From NCBI RefSeq assembly GCF_000687995.1, contig NZ_JIAC01000001.1, forward strand, positions 1,240,001 through 1,304,000: a stretch of 64,000 nucleotides of DNA, in the 5' to 3' direction. Origin of the DNA: Selenomonas ruminantium AC2024. Lineage in GTDB: Bacteria > Bacillota > Negativicutes > Selenomonadales > Selenomonadaceae. Of the stretch, positions 41,112 through 49,787 are shown piece after piece (positions within the stretch are counted from its first letter, which is position 1; the number at the start of each line of letters is the position of its first letter). Below the pieces are notes generated by a model that searched no databases, had not been told where the DNA came from, and saw only the letters and a list, made by a program, of their open reading frames with translations. The position numbers were made by a program, and so were the translations under genes.

Positions 41112-42053
41112 ATGAAAAAAGTATCGATTGTTGTACCAGTTTTTAACGAAGAAAAAAATCTGGTTCATTTTACGCAGGCTGTACATGAGGTAATGACGAA
41201 AACCAGCTACGCGTTTGAACTGATTTTTGTAGATGATGGTTCCAGTGATGACAGCAGCAAAATTCTGGATGAGTTGTCCGTGCAGTACGAACAGGTCAAA
41301 CCGATTTTCCTGTCGCACAACTACGGCCATCAGATTGCCCTGACCTGCGGCCTGGATCATGCCAAAGGGGATGCGGTGATTACCATGGACGGGGACATGC
41401 AGCATCCGCCTGCACTTTTGCCGGTATTGCTGGGCAAGTGGGAGGAAGGCTATGAGGTCGTGCAGACCATTCGTGAAGCTACGGAAGGTGTCTCGTTCTT
41501 CAAGAAACTGACGTCCAAGTATTATTACCGCTTCCTGAATATGATGTCGGAAACGAAGGTTTATCCCGGCGGTTCGGATTTTCGCCTGCTGGACAGAAAG
41601 GCTTGTGATGCGCTCTGCCGCTACCGTGAACATGACCGTTTTATTCGCGGCATGGTGGGCACGCTGGGCTTTAAGCAGACCATTTTGCCCTTTACGGCGC
41701 CGGAACGCTTCGCCGGGGAATCCAAGTTCTCCGTGAAGAAGATGAGTAAGCTGGCCATGGATGGCATTTTGGGGTACTCCGTTGTTCCCCTGCGCCTTTC
41801 CTTCTATCTGGGCAGTGTGTTTGCCTTGTTCAGCATTTTGCTGCTGGGGCATGTGATTTGGGAATTTTTGCATGGCAACGTGGTTACCGGCTGGACTACC
41901 ATCATGGTTTGTGTGGTTTTGTTCAGCGGTGTGCAGTTGATGATTCTCGGCATCATGGGCGAATATATCGGCCGTATCTTCAAAGAAGTGAAGAATCGTC
42001 CTTTATACTTAACGCGTGAAGAACGGGAGAAAACTGCCGGACAGGGAGAGTGA
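41112..42053 (+). CDS. Polyprenyl-phosphate glycosyltransferase (GT2, GtrB/DPMS-like)
   Basis: A 313-residue GT2 enzyme. The GT-A domain starts VSIVVPVFNEEKNL, has FVDDGSSDDS and the metal-binding DxD in TMDGDMQHPP, and FRLLDRKACDAL of the DPM1/GtrB group; two membrane helices near 230-255 and 265-290 anchor it. It should transfer a sugar from a nucleotide donor to undecaprenyl phosphate on the cytoplasmic face, feeding the ArnT-like enzyme encoded just before it. RBS is weak (AAGAAG); spacing to the previous gene is 19 bases. Confidence 0.92.
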   Translation: MKKVSIVVPVFNEEKNLVHFTQAVHEVMTKTSYAFELIFVDDGSSDDSSKILDELSVQYEQVKPIFLSHNYGHQIALTCGLDHAKGDAVITMDGDMQHPPALLPVLLGKWEEGYEVVQTIREATEGVSFFKKLTSKYYYRFLNMMSETKVYPGGSDFRLLDRKACDALCRYREHDRFIRGMVGTLGFKQTILPFTAPERFAGESKFSVKKMSKLAMDGILGYSVVPLRLSFYLGSVFALFSILLLGHVIWEFLHGNVVTGWTTIMVCVVLFSGVQLMILGIMGEYIGRIFKEVKNRPLYLTREEREKTAGQGE

Positions 42054-42059
42054 AGTGTA

Positions 42060-42914
42060 ATGCAGCGTGGATTATTGCTGAATGCCGATGACTTTGGCAG
42101 ACATTCGCTGATAAATGGCGCGGTGGAAAAAGGTGTTGCGGAAGGCTGCCTGCGTTCTGCCAGCTTGATGCCCGGGGAGCCATGCTTTTCTGAGGCAGTG
42201 GCGCTGGCCAAGAAATATCCCCAGTTGGGAGTGGGGATTCATTTTACGCTGGTGGATGGCAATCCCGTTTCGCCGGCAGGAGAAATTCCCACACTCGTTA
42301 CGCCGGAGGGCAAATTTCTGCCGAATCACACGGCTTTTGTCAAAAAATATCTGCAGGGCGGGATTTCGCTGGCCGAGGTTCGCACAGAACTTACGGCACA
42401 GCTCGATAAGGTTTTAGCGGCAGGTATTACGCCCACCCATGCTGACAGTCATCAGCACATCCATATCCTGCCGGGAATTTTCCCTATCGTGTTGGATATA
42501 CTGGAAGCACATGGCATCAAGCGGGTGCGCACGCCTAAGGTCAGCGGACGGCCGATGGATTTCTTCATAGGCGGTTTGGGTCAGATTATTGGCCGCTGGG
42601 GACTTTGGACGATTTCCGCTTTTGGCAAATGGCAGGCCGAGGGGCGTGGTTTTGCGACTCCGGATTATTTTTCCGGCAAGGTGGCCGGGGATGCCGTGGA
42701 TGAAGCTACGGTTTTATCTATTGTTGAGGAAATGCCGGCCGGCGTGACAGAGGTCATGCTGCATCCGGGATTGTCCAATACCGAACTGGTCAAATACAGT
42801 GGCTGGGAACATGATTACGAAGCTGAATATGCGGCCAGCTGCTCGCCTAAACTCAAGGCACTGCTGGACGAAAAAGGCATTGTCCCTGTAAACTATGCGG
42901 ATATGGAGCGATAA
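42060..42914 (+). CDS. ChbG/HpnK-family carbohydrate deacetylase
   Basis: A 284-residue YdjC-fold protein. LLLNADDFGRHSLINGAVEKG at the N-terminus gives the metal-binding Asp, THADSHQHIHILPGI gives the conserved histidines, and VTEVMLHPG the late His. Family members remove acetyl groups from chito-oligosaccharides (ChbG) or hopanoid sugars (HpnK). It starts six bases after the GT2 stop and probably deacetylates the polyprenyl-linked sugar made by this cassette, a role filled by the unrelated ArnD in the arn pathway (inference). Confidence 0.88.
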   Translation: MQRGLLLNADDFGRHSLINGAVEKGVAEGCLRSASLMPGEPCFSEAVALAKKYPQLGVGIHFTLVDGNPVSPAGEIPTLVTPEGKFLPNHTAFVKKYLQGGISLAEVRTELTAQLDKVLAAGITPTHADSHQHIHILPGIFPIVLDILEAHGIKRVRTPKVSGRPMDFFIGGLGQIIGRWGLWTISAFGKWQAEGRGFATPDYFSGKVAGDAVDEATVLSIVEEMPAGVTEVMLHPGLSNTELVKYSGWEHDYEAEYAASCSPKLKALLDEKGIVPVNYADMER

Positions 42915-42939
42915 AATTCCTTTCCTTATGTAATAGTAG

Positions 42940-42968
42940 TTCACTATTTATAAAAAATATGTTAAAAT
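42940..42968 (+). promoter_or_regulatory. Promoter of rsmD-coaD
   Basis: TTCACT (42940-42945), 17 bases, TAAAAT (42963-42968). Confidence 0.5.
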
Positions 42969-43000
42969 AATAGTGTTTCTGTGTTTAGGGAGTGAAAAGG

Positions 43001-43585
43001 ATGCGCATAATTACCGGTTCGGCCCGTGGCTGCCGCTTGAAAACGCCCAAGGGGGCAGAGGTGACACGGCCTACGGCGGACAGGGTGAAGGAGTCGCTGT
43101 TTAATATCCTGGGTTCCATGGTAACGGGACGGAAGGTACTGGATATCTTCGCTGGGACCGGGAATCTGGGCATTGAAGCCCTTTCGCGAGGCGCGCAGTC
43201 GGCGGTTTTTGTGGATAAAGCCACGGCGAAACTCATCGGTGAAAATCTGCAGCTGACCCGTCTGGTGGAAAAAGCGGTGGTGCGTAGCAGTGATGTGTTC
43301 GCAGAACTATCCCGTCAGGGGGCAGGCAAGGCGGAGTTTTCGCTGATTTTCTGTGACCCTCCCTATCATAAGGGGCTCTGGCAGCAAGCGCTTGTGCAGA
43401 TTGACAAGTCAGACGGCCTTATGGCAGAGAATGGAATTTTGGTGGTGGAGCACGGCGCCGATGAAAACGATGTGCCGCAACTTGACCAGTTGAAATTGGT
43501 ACATAACCGCCGCTATGGTCATACCACCCAACTAAGTTTCTTTCAATGGCGTTCTTATGTGGAAGCCGAGGAGGAAGAGGAATGA
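43001..43585 (+). CDS. rsmD: 16S rRNA (guanine-966-N2)-methyltransferase RsmD
   Basis: A 194-residue SAM methyltransferase. MRIITGSARGCRLKTP and TRPTADRVKESLFNIL are RsmD signatures; motif I is LDIFAGTGNLGIEALSRGA and the catalytic motif is FCDPPYHKG (DPPY). The C-terminus ends in a run of Glu. ATG 43001 has AGGGAG nine bases upstream. Its stop overlaps the coaD start (ATGA). A single-mismatch TTGACAAGTCAG lies at 43401-43412. Confidence 0.96.
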   Translation: MRIITGSARGCRLKTPKGAEVTRPTADRVKESLFNILGSMVTGRKVLDIFAGTGNLGIEALSRGAQSAVFVDKATAKLIGENLQLTRLVEKAVVRSSDVFAELSRQGAGKAEFSLIFCDPPYHKGLWQQALVQIDKSDGLMAENGILVVEHGADENDVPQLDQLKLVHNRRYGHTTQLSFFQWRSYVEAEEEEE

Positions 43586-44061
43586 GAAGGGCGGTATGTT
43601 CGGGCAGTTTTGACCCGGTTACATTAGGACATGTGGATGTATTTGAGCGGGCCAGCCGCATGTTTGATGAATTGATCATCTGCGTGTTCCGCAATATCGA
43701 TAAAAAAGGTTTTTTCTCAGTGGAAGAACGGGTGCGGCTTATCGAAGAAGCAACCGCTCATCTGAACAATGTAAGGGTGACTTCCTTTTCCAGTCTGATT
43801 ACGGACTTTATGGTTCAGCAGGATGCCCACATTATTGTGCGGGGCGTGCGCTCAGTAAAGGATTTGGAATACGAGGAAAATGAGGCTTATATGATTAAGC
43901 ATCTGAACCCGGAAATCGATACCGTCTTTCTGCTGACCCGGCCTGACCTTTCCTATGTGAGTTCGTCAGGGGTCCGGGAAGTGTTCCGCTTTGGCGGCAG
44001 TGTACATGGTTTGGTCCCGGCCTGTGTTGAGCAGGCGATGCAAGATAAAAAAGAGAAATGA
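43582..44061 (+). CDS. coaD: Phosphopantetheine adenylyltransferase
   Basis: A 159-residue enzyme of CoA synthesis (4'-phosphopantetheine plus ATP to dephospho-CoA). VCSGSFDPVTLGHVDVF has the nucleotidyl-transferase TxGH motif, IIVRGVRSVKDLEYE and YVSSSGVREV are the other CoaD signatures. Overlaps rsmD by four bases, the usual rsmD-coaD pairing. Confidence 0.97.
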   Translation: MRRAVCSGSFDPVTLGHVDVFERASRMFDELIICVFRNIDKKGFFSVEERVRLIEEATAHLNNVRVTSFSSLITDFMVQQDAHIIVRGVRSVKDLEYEENEAYMIKHLNPEIDTVFLLTRPDLSYVSSSGVREVFRFGGSVHGLVPACVEQAMQDKKEK

Positions 44062-44085
44062 GTATGGGGAAAGGAAGTAGCAGCT

Positions 44086-44646
44086 ATGTCAGTACGCGAG
44101 ACCTTGGACAAGATTGAGAATATGGTGGTGGGAGCTTCCCGCCTGCCCTTTACGGAGAAAACTCTTATTAACGATAACGAACTGGTGCATTATGTGGAGG
44201 AACTGCGCAACGATTTGCCCAAGGAACTCAACCGGGCTGATGAAATCATGCGCAACCATGACCAGATTATCCGCGAGGCGGAAGAAGAAGCCGAGGAAAT
44301 CAAGCGCAAGGCGCGGGAATATGCAGAGAGCATCACTGAGGAAAGTGAGATTGTCAAGCAGTCCCGCGAAAAAGCACGGGCTATTGTCCAGCAGGCTCAG
44401 GATCAGGAAAAGGAAATCATGGAGCGCACGCAGGCGAATGCAACGCAGCTCCAGAGCAATGCGGATGCCTATGCTAATCAGGTATTTGATCAGCTGATTG
44501 GTCATGTAAATGGCACCTTCCAGGGGGTTCGTCAGGCAGAAGCAGGTCTGCAGCAGGCTTTGAACGTTCTGCAGCAGGCCAAGAATCAGATGAATCAGCA
44601 GGCTGCTCATCAGCAGGAACAGCATTTTATAGCTGAAGCAGAGTGA
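44086..44646 (+). CDS. Coiled-coil protein of unknown function
   Basis: A 186-residue soluble protein that is almost wholly coiled coil from about 45 to 175, with Glu/Lys/Arg heptads (REAEEEAEEIKRKAREYAES) turning into a Gln-rich tail (QQAKNQMNQQAAHQQEQ). Similar proteins follow coaD in other Firmicutes and are often labelled ATPase or DivIVA-like without proof; no nucleotide-binding motif is visible here. Twenty-four bases after coaD, so same operon. RBS AAAGGAAG precedes the ATG. Confidence 0.78.
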   Translation: MSVRETLDKIENMVVGASRLPFTEKTLINDNELVHYVEELRNDLPKELNRADEIMRNHDQIIREAEEEAEEIKRKAREYAESITEESEIVKQSREKARAIVQQAQDQEKEIMERTQANATQLQSNADAYANQVFDQLIGHVNGTFQGVRQAEAGLQQALNVLQQAKNQMNQQAAHQQEQHFIAEAE

Positions 44647-44674
44647 GTAATTATTTAGAATATAAGTATTATCC

Positions 44675-44713
44675 AGCTGCCGTGGCCGAATTATCGGTTG
44701 GGGCAGCTTTTTG
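44675..44713 (+). terminator. Terminator of the rsmD-coaD operon
   Basis: AGCTGCCGTGGCCGA pairs with TCGGTTGGGGCAGCT (44675-44708, imperfect), then TTTTTG. Confidence 0.85.
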
Positions 44714-44807
44714 TTTTATCTTGCAGGAATAATGGGGGAGAAGGCGAATAACCTCAAATAGAAGAACTGTTTGATATGAAGTGTATTGAGTAAAGGAGGT
44801 TTGTAAC

Positions 44808-46355
44808 GTGGACAAAAGAGAATCTGAAGCGGCGGCGGTGAAAGCGGCGGAAGAAGCCTTTGACCGCAGGCGGCGAACCATTGGTTTGTTCGGCGCCCCC
44901 ATACTGGCATTGCTGGTGTTTATGACACCCATTGACGGTTTGACTCTGGCCGCTCACAAATTGCTGGCCATCATGGTATTGGTTGCTCTTTGGTGGATCA
45001 CGGAGCCGGTGCCGATTCCTGTTACTTCCCTTATCGGGCCGACGCTGGCGGTTATTACCGGCGTGGTGCCGGTGGGCACAGCCTTTGCAGCCTTTGCCAA
45101 TTCCATGATTTTCCTGTTCATGGGCGGCTTTATTCTGGCCAAGGCCATGATGACCCATGGACTGGACAAGCGCTTTGCGTATTGGCTGCTATCCCGTGAA
45201 TGGGTGGGCTCGAATCCCAAGCGGATTTTCCTCGCGGTAGGTTTGGCAGCGGCCCTTTGCTCCGGCTGGGTCAGCAACACGGCTACTGCGGCTATGATGT
45301 TCCCCATCTGTCTGGGGCTCTTAACTTCCATCAAGGAAATGTTCGCCGCCAATGGGCGGGAAATTCATCTCCATGAATACAAATACGCGACCGGACTTAT
45401 GCTGATGACGGCTTACTCCTGCTCCATCGGCGGTGTTTTGACGCCCATTGGCACGCCGCCTAACCTCATCATGCTGGGCTTTTTGGATACCATGTGTGAT
45501 ATTCATGTTTCCTTCTTCCAGTGGATGACCTGGGGCCTTATTGCAATGGTTGTTTATTTTGTGATTGCCTATGTGGTGCTTTCTCATATGTTCCCCGCTG
45601 ATGTGGATCGGATTGAAGGCGCGGATGTGTTTATCAGAACCAAGCGGGAGGAACTGGGGAACTGGACCCGCGCGCAGAAAAATACACTGCTGGCTTTTGT
45701 CGTAGCTGTAACTCTCTGGATACTGCCGGGCTTTTTATCCATTGCCTTCGGCAGCACCGACCCCATGCTCAAAATGTATAACCGCTTGTTCCCGGAAGCC
45801 ATTGCGGCCATGGCAGGCGCGTTATTGCTGTTCCTGCTGCCGGTGAATTTCAAGGAACGTCAGTTCACTTTGAAATGGTCGGAAGCCATGCAGGGGATTG
45901 AATGGGGGACACTCATTCTCTTCGGCGGCGGTTTGGCCATGGGGGGTATGATGTACAAGACGGGCCTTTCCCAGTGGGTGGGCGACCTCATTGTCAGCTC
46001 CATGGGCGGCGCCCCCTCGGAAGTGGCCATGGTGGCGATCTTCTCGGTGATGGCGCTGCTGCTTTCGGAACTCACGAGCCATACGGCAGCTACCAATATG
46101 ATTGGCCCGCTGGCGATTACGGCAGCCCTTTCGGCTGGTATCAGCCCCGTGCCGGTGTCCGTAGGTATTGCGCTGTCGGCATCTTTGGGCTTTATGCTGC
46201 CGGTATCAACACCGCCTAACGCCATTGTTTACGCATCCGGTTACATTCCCATCACCAAGATGATCAAGACCGGTGTCTACATTGACTTTATCGGGATTGC
46301 CTGCGTGACGATTCCGCTGGCCATTTACTTTGTCAACTGGATTACGGGAATGTGA
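44808..46355 (+). CDS. DASS/SLC13-family sodium:anion symporter
   Basis: A 515-residue transporter with about 11-13 membrane helices after a charged 25-residue N-terminus. Two inverted hairpin motifs of the family are clear: SNTATAAMM and LTPIGTPPNLIM in the first half, SHTAATNM and MLPVSTPPNAIVYASGYIP in the second; they form the sodium and carboxylate sites (SNT and TP motifs). Substrates of relatives are C4-dicarboxylates, citrate or sulfate. RBS AAAGGAGG precedes the start at 44808 (GTG). The next three genes follow at 14, 14 and 10 bases, so the transporter is in one operon with the SHMT-like protein, larB and larC. Confidence 0.92.
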   Translation: MDKRESEAAAVKAAEEAFDRRRRTIGLFGAPILALLVFMTPIDGLTLAAHKLLAIMVLVALWWITEPVPIPVTSLIGPTLAVITGVVPVGTAFAAFANSMIFLFMGGFILAKAMMTHGLDKRFAYWLLSREWVGSNPKRIFLAVGLAAALCSGWVSNTATAAMMFPICLGLLTSIKEMFAANGREIHLHEYKYATGLMLMTAYSCSIGGVLTPIGTPPNLIMLGFLDTMCDIHVSFFQWMTWGLIAMVVYFVIAYVVLSHMFPADVDRIEGADVFIRTKREELGNWTRAQKNTLLAFVVAVTLWILPGFLSIAFGSTDPMLKMYNRLFPEAIAAMAGALLLFLLPVNFKERQFTLKWSEAMQGIEWGTLILFGGGLAMGGMMYKTGLSQWVGDLIVSSMGGAPSEVAMVAIFSVMALLLSELTSHTAATNMIGPLAITAALSAGISPVPVSVGIALSASLGFMLPVSTPPNAIVYASGYIPITKMIKTGVYIDFIGIACVTIPLAIYFVNWITGM

Positions 46356-46369
46356 GGAGGAATAAAGCT

Positions 46370-47707
46370 ATGCAAAATCAAACCCTTACAGAGAGCCTCG
46401 CGGCTTTCGACCCGGAAATATATGGGCTGTTGCAGGAGGAAATTCAAAAGCAGCGCTTTACGCTGTCGCTTCTGCCTACATCCAATGCGGTTTCTCCCTT
46501 TAGCGCATATTTGAAGGGCAGTATCTTCGGCAATGGCCAGCTGGATTATCATGCGGTGCAGAGCCATATGAAGTTGGAGGAGATTGCCGAGAAGCGGGCG
46601 GCAAAACTTTTTGGCGCCGACCATGCCATCGTGCGCATTTCTGACATCGCCGCGGCTTCCCGTGTGGTATTTCAGGCCTTGGCTACGACCGGGGATACAA
46701 TCCTCTCTTTCAACCGGCGCAAACTTGAACACTGCATTGGTGAGCATCTGCAGTATGATTTTATCTCGTTTAGCATAGAGCCGGAAACGGAGCAGATAGA
46801 TTTGGCCCGGGTGGAACAGCTGTCAAAAGCTCGCAAGCCCCGGCTGATTATCTATTCGCCTGTAAATTATCCCTTGCATCTGGATTATGCAAGACTTAAG
46901 GAAATTGCCAAGGCAGCAGGGGCGTATCTCTGGGTGGATATCGGCCAGAATGCCGGAGCTGTGGCCGCAGGCTGTGCGCCGTCACCTGTACCCTATGCAG
47001 ATGTGGTGACCCTGCCCACGGGCGATTCCCTGCAGGGGCCGCATAATGCGGTTATCCTCACCAGCAAGGAATTGGCGGACAATATGGATAAGGCCGTACT
47101 TGATACCGGTCATTCCATGGTGAAGAAAAATGTGCTGGCGGCTTTGGCTACTACATTCCTCGAAGCGGGCAGTGAAGCGTTCAAGGCCTACTGCGAGCAG
47201 GTGCTCAAAAATGCCAAGGCGTTGGAAAAAGGCCTTCACGACGCAGGCGTCCGCACGCTTTGCGGAAATACGGAAAACCATCTGGTTCTGCCCTGCCTGC
47301 CGGAGGGAACGGCACCGGATGATATGGTGGGAAAATTGCGGGAGGCAAGTTTCTTGGTGAAGGGGGATACTATGCTGACCTCGGATGATGGGGTGACTTT
47401 CCCCATCCTGCGTCTCTCATCCCTTGACCCCACGACCCGGGCCTTAAAGGAAACCTCCATGCAGGCCATCGGGAGAACCTTAGGCGAATTTATCCAGTCC
47501 AGTGGTGATGAAGCGGCGCAGAAGAAAGCTGCCACGCAGATTCGCGCGATACTGATGAATAAGCCGCTGTTCTCGGATGAATGGCTGCCGCAGAATATCA
47601 ACCTCACGCCGGGCTATGGTCAGAAAGACCTCAATATCGCCCAGGAAGTGGAAGCTGAGAAAAAAGAAGCGCAGGCAGAACGCATGTGGAGTTTTTGGGA
47701 CAATTAA
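46370..47707 (+). CDS. SHMT (GlyA)-like protein lacking the PLP lysine
   Basis: A 445-residue fold-type I homologue of serine hydroxymethyltransferase. LFGADHAIVR, GAYLWVDIGQNAGAVAAG, ADVVTLPTGDSLQGPHNAVIL and GNTENHLVL align without gaps over the core of E. coli GlyA. Key residues are changed: the PLP Schiff-base Lys in THKTLAGPR becomes Asp219 (TGDSLQGPH), the stacking His in VDMAHVAG becomes Gln (VDIGQNAG), the phosphate-site SGSQAN becomes DIAAAS, and the folate/Glu region SENYTSP becomes TSNAVSP. It therefore cannot be a normal PLP enzyme. The frame is intact and has a strong RBS (GAGGAGG), so it is kept by selection. Its job is unknown; it lies between a transporter and larB. Confidence 0.85.
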   Translation: MQNQTLTESLAAFDPEIYGLLQEEIQKQRFTLSLLPTSNAVSPFSAYLKGSIFGNGQLDYHAVQSHMKLEEIAEKRAAKLFGADHAIVRISDIAAASRVVFQALATTGDTILSFNRRKLEHCIGEHLQYDFISFSIEPETEQIDLARVEQLSKARKPRLIIYSPVNYPLHLDYARLKEIAKAAGAYLWVDIGQNAGAVAAGCAPSPVPYADVVTLPTGDSLQGPHNAVILTSKELADNMDKAVLDTGHSMVKKNVLAALATTFLEAGSEAFKAYCEQVLKNAKALEKGLHDAGVRTLCGNTENHLVLPCLPEGTAPDDMVGKLREASFLVKGDTMLTSDDGVTFPILRLSSLDPTTRALKETSMQAIGRTLGEFIQSSGDEAAQKKAATQIRAILMNKPLFSDEWLPQNINLTPGYGQKDLNIAQEVEAEKKEAQAERMWSFWDN

Positions 47708-47721
47708 GGATATTACAAGAG

Positions 47722-48480
47722 ATGAAGAAAAAAGACATCGTAAAACTGTTGCAGGATTATAAGCAAGGAACATTGAGTGAAGAGGAAGCGGCGGCGAAGA
47801 TTGCCGAAGTTCCCTTTGAGGAAATGCAGTTTGCGGAAATCGACCATCACCGGGAACTGCGGCAGGGGATGCCCGAGGTGATTTATGCCGCTGGTAAGAC
47901 CCCGGAGCAGGTACGGGATATCTTTTCCTCGCTTTACAGCCACAGCGACGGAAATCTACTGGCTACACGGGCCAGCAGAGAGCATTATGACAAGGTGCTG
48001 GAAAAAGTTCCTGAGGCTGAGTATGACGAAACAGCGCGGCTTATCTATCTTGACCGGGACAGAAGTTTGCAGCGGGATGAGAACCATCAGATTTTGATTC
48101 TGACTGCCGGTACCAGTGATGTACCGGTGGCTGAGGAAGCGCGGCTTACGGCGTATCTTTTTGGCAATGATGTTAAGACCTGCTATGACTGCGGAGTGGC
48201 GGGCATTCACCGCCTCTTTGCCCATCTGCCGGAGATTAAGGCGGCAAACGTCATTATCGTCATTGCCGGCATGGAAGGTGCTTTGGCCAGTGTGGTGGGC
48301 GGTCTTACGGATAAACCCGTCATTGCGGTGCCCACCAGTGTGGGCTATGGTGCTTCCTTCAAAGGAGTCGCGGCGTTGCTTTCCATGCTGAACAGCTGTG
48401 CCATGGGCGTCTCTGTGGTAAATATTGACAACGGCTTTGGTGCAGGTGCCTTGGCCAGCAAGATAAACAAGTTGAGGTGA
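47722..48480 (+). CDS. larB: Nickel-pincer cofactor biosynthesis protein LarB
   Basis: A 252-residue enzyme that carboxylates and hydrolyses nicotinic acid adenine dinucleotide, the first step of nickel-pincer nucleotide synthesis. The C-terminal half is the PurE-like domain (ILTAGTSDVPVAEEA, TCYDCGVAGIHR with the conserved Cys, VIAGMEGALASVVGGL, VPTSVGYGASFKGVAALL), preceded by the LarB-specific N-terminus with the DHHRELRQGMPEVIYAAGKT motif. ATG 47722 is preferred; an in-frame TTG at 47701 and an ATG at 47686 lie at the end of the previous gene. larC follows after 10 bases. Confidence 0.93.
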   Translation: MKKKDIVKLLQDYKQGTLSEEEAAAKIAEVPFEEMQFAEIDHHRELRQGMPEVIYAAGKTPEQVRDIFSSLYSHSDGNLLATRASREHYDKVLEKVPEAEYDETARLIYLDRDRSLQRDENHQILILTAGTSDVPVAEEARLTAYLFGNDVKTCYDCGVAGIHRLFAHLPEIKAANVIIVIAGMEGALASVVGGLTDKPVIAVPTSVGYGASFKGVAALLSMLNSCAMGVSVVNIDNGFGAGALASKINKLR

Positions 48481-48490
48481 CTGTACTTAA

Positions 48491-49678
48491 ATGAAAGCGT
48501 TGTATTTTGATTGCTTTGCCGGTATCAGCGGCAATATGTTTTTGGGAGCTTTGCTGCAGGCAGGAGTGCCCATAGCTTATCTGGAAAAGGAACTGGGCAA
48601 ACTGCCTATGTCTGACGAGTTTAAGCTGGAAGTAAATGAAACCTCCCGTAACGGCATTCATGCCCTGTATGTCGATGTCATTCTGCTGAATGTCAAGGAA
48701 CACCATCATGGTCATCGCAGGATGGCGGATATTCGCGAACTGCTGGAAAAATCCGCGCTGTCCATGGCGGTAAAACAGCAGGCTTTGTCCATCTTTGAGG
48801 TCATCGCTGCGGCGGAAGGAAAGGTGCACGGCAAGCCGGCAGAGGAAGTGGCCTTCCATGAAGTGGGGGCTGTGGATTCCATTGTCGATATTGTCGGGGC
48901 GGCTATCTGTCTGGATTATTTGGAAGTGGAGCGCATCTTTGTATCCCGCCTGACTGTGGGCGGCGGCTTTGTCAAGTGTGCTCATGGCCTGTTGCCTGTA
49001 CCTGCTCCAGCTGTAGCTGAGCTCTTAATGGGCTGGCAGACCATCAAAGGCTCGGAGGAAAAGGAACTGGTAACACCTACGGGGGCCGGTATCGTTCGGG
49101 CACTGGGGCTGTACAGTGAAAGCCTGCCACAAGGTTTTGTGACGGAATGTATTGGCTATGGGGCAGGCAGTCATGAGCTAGCTATTCCCAACGTACTGCG
49201 GGTGTATCGTGGGGAGTACAACGGTGCCGTTGACAGTAAACTCGCAGTCATTGAAGTCAATATTGACGATATGAATCCCCAGATTTATGGCTATCTCTAC
49301 GAAAAACTGCTGGCGGCAGGGGCACTCGATGTCTGGACAACGCCAATCTTCATGAAGAAGAATCGTCCGGCACAGATGCTTTCGGTATTGGTGGATGAAG
49401 AAAAGCAGAATGCCTGCGTGGCCATTATCTTTGCGGAAACCACAAGCATTGGCCTGCGGATTATGCCTGTGGCCCAGCGGCTGGAGGCTTCGCGTCATAT
49501 TGCCAAGGTGGAGACAAAATACGGCGTGGTGAATTGCAAGGTCAGTGCCTGGGAAGGAAAGATTTGCAGTGTATCGCCGGAGTATGAGGATTGCAAGGCG
49601 CTGGCAGTCGAGAAGCAGGTGCCGCTGAAACTTATCCAGCAAGAAGCGATGAGGGTTATTGATGAGCGGTTAGGTTAG
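48491..49678 (+). CDS. larC: Nickel-pincer cofactor biosynthesis protein LarC (nickel insertion)
   Basis: A 395-residue CTP-dependent cyclometallase that puts nickel into the pincer cofactor. YFDCFAGISGNMFLGALL, a His-rich loop KEHHHGHRRM (about 76-85), VAFHEVGAVDSIVDIVGAA and ELVTPTGAGIVRAL are typical. It is one uninterrupted reading frame, unlike the two-part larC1/larC2 of Lactobacillus plantarum that needs a frameshift. larA (lactate racemase) and larE (sulfur insertion) are not in the window, so cofactor synthesis and the client enzyme must be completed elsewhere. A TTGACNNGTCAA-pair terminator follows. Confidence 0.94.
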   Translation: MKALYFDCFAGISGNMFLGALLQAGVPIAYLEKELGKLPMSDEFKLEVNETSRNGIHALYVDVILLNVKEHHHGHRRMADIRELLEKSALSMAVKQQALSIFEVIAAAEGKVHGKPAEEVAFHEVGAVDSIVDIVGAAICLDYLEVERIFVSRLTVGGGFVKCAHGLLPVPAPAVAELLMGWQTIKGSEEKELVTPTGAGIVRALGLYSESLPQGFVTECIGYGAGSHELAIPNVLRVYRGEYNGAVDSKLAVIEVNIDDMNPQIYGYLYEKLLAAGALDVWTTPIFMKKNRPAQMLSVLVDEEKQNACVAIIFAETTSIGLRIMPVAQRLEASRHIAKVETKYGVVNCKVSAWEGKICSVSPEYEDCKALAVEKQVPLKLIQQEAMRVIDERLG

Positions 49679-49740
49679 CTTGTTTTGAATTTTCCCCGTA
49701 AAAAACGGCTTTTCGTATTTGGAAAAATGACATAAGGTAG

Positions 49741-49785
49741 GCGGTTGACATGTCAAAATTGACTTGTCAATCGCTCCTTTTTTTC
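49741..49785. terminator. Terminator of the larBC operon made of two TTGACNNGTCAA units
   Basis: GCGGTTGACATGTCAA, AA, TTGACTTGTCAATCGC form a hairpin with one mismatch and one G-T pair (units at 49745-49756 and 49759-49770), followed by TCCTTTTTTTC. Confidence 0.88.
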
Positions 49786-49787
49786 TC

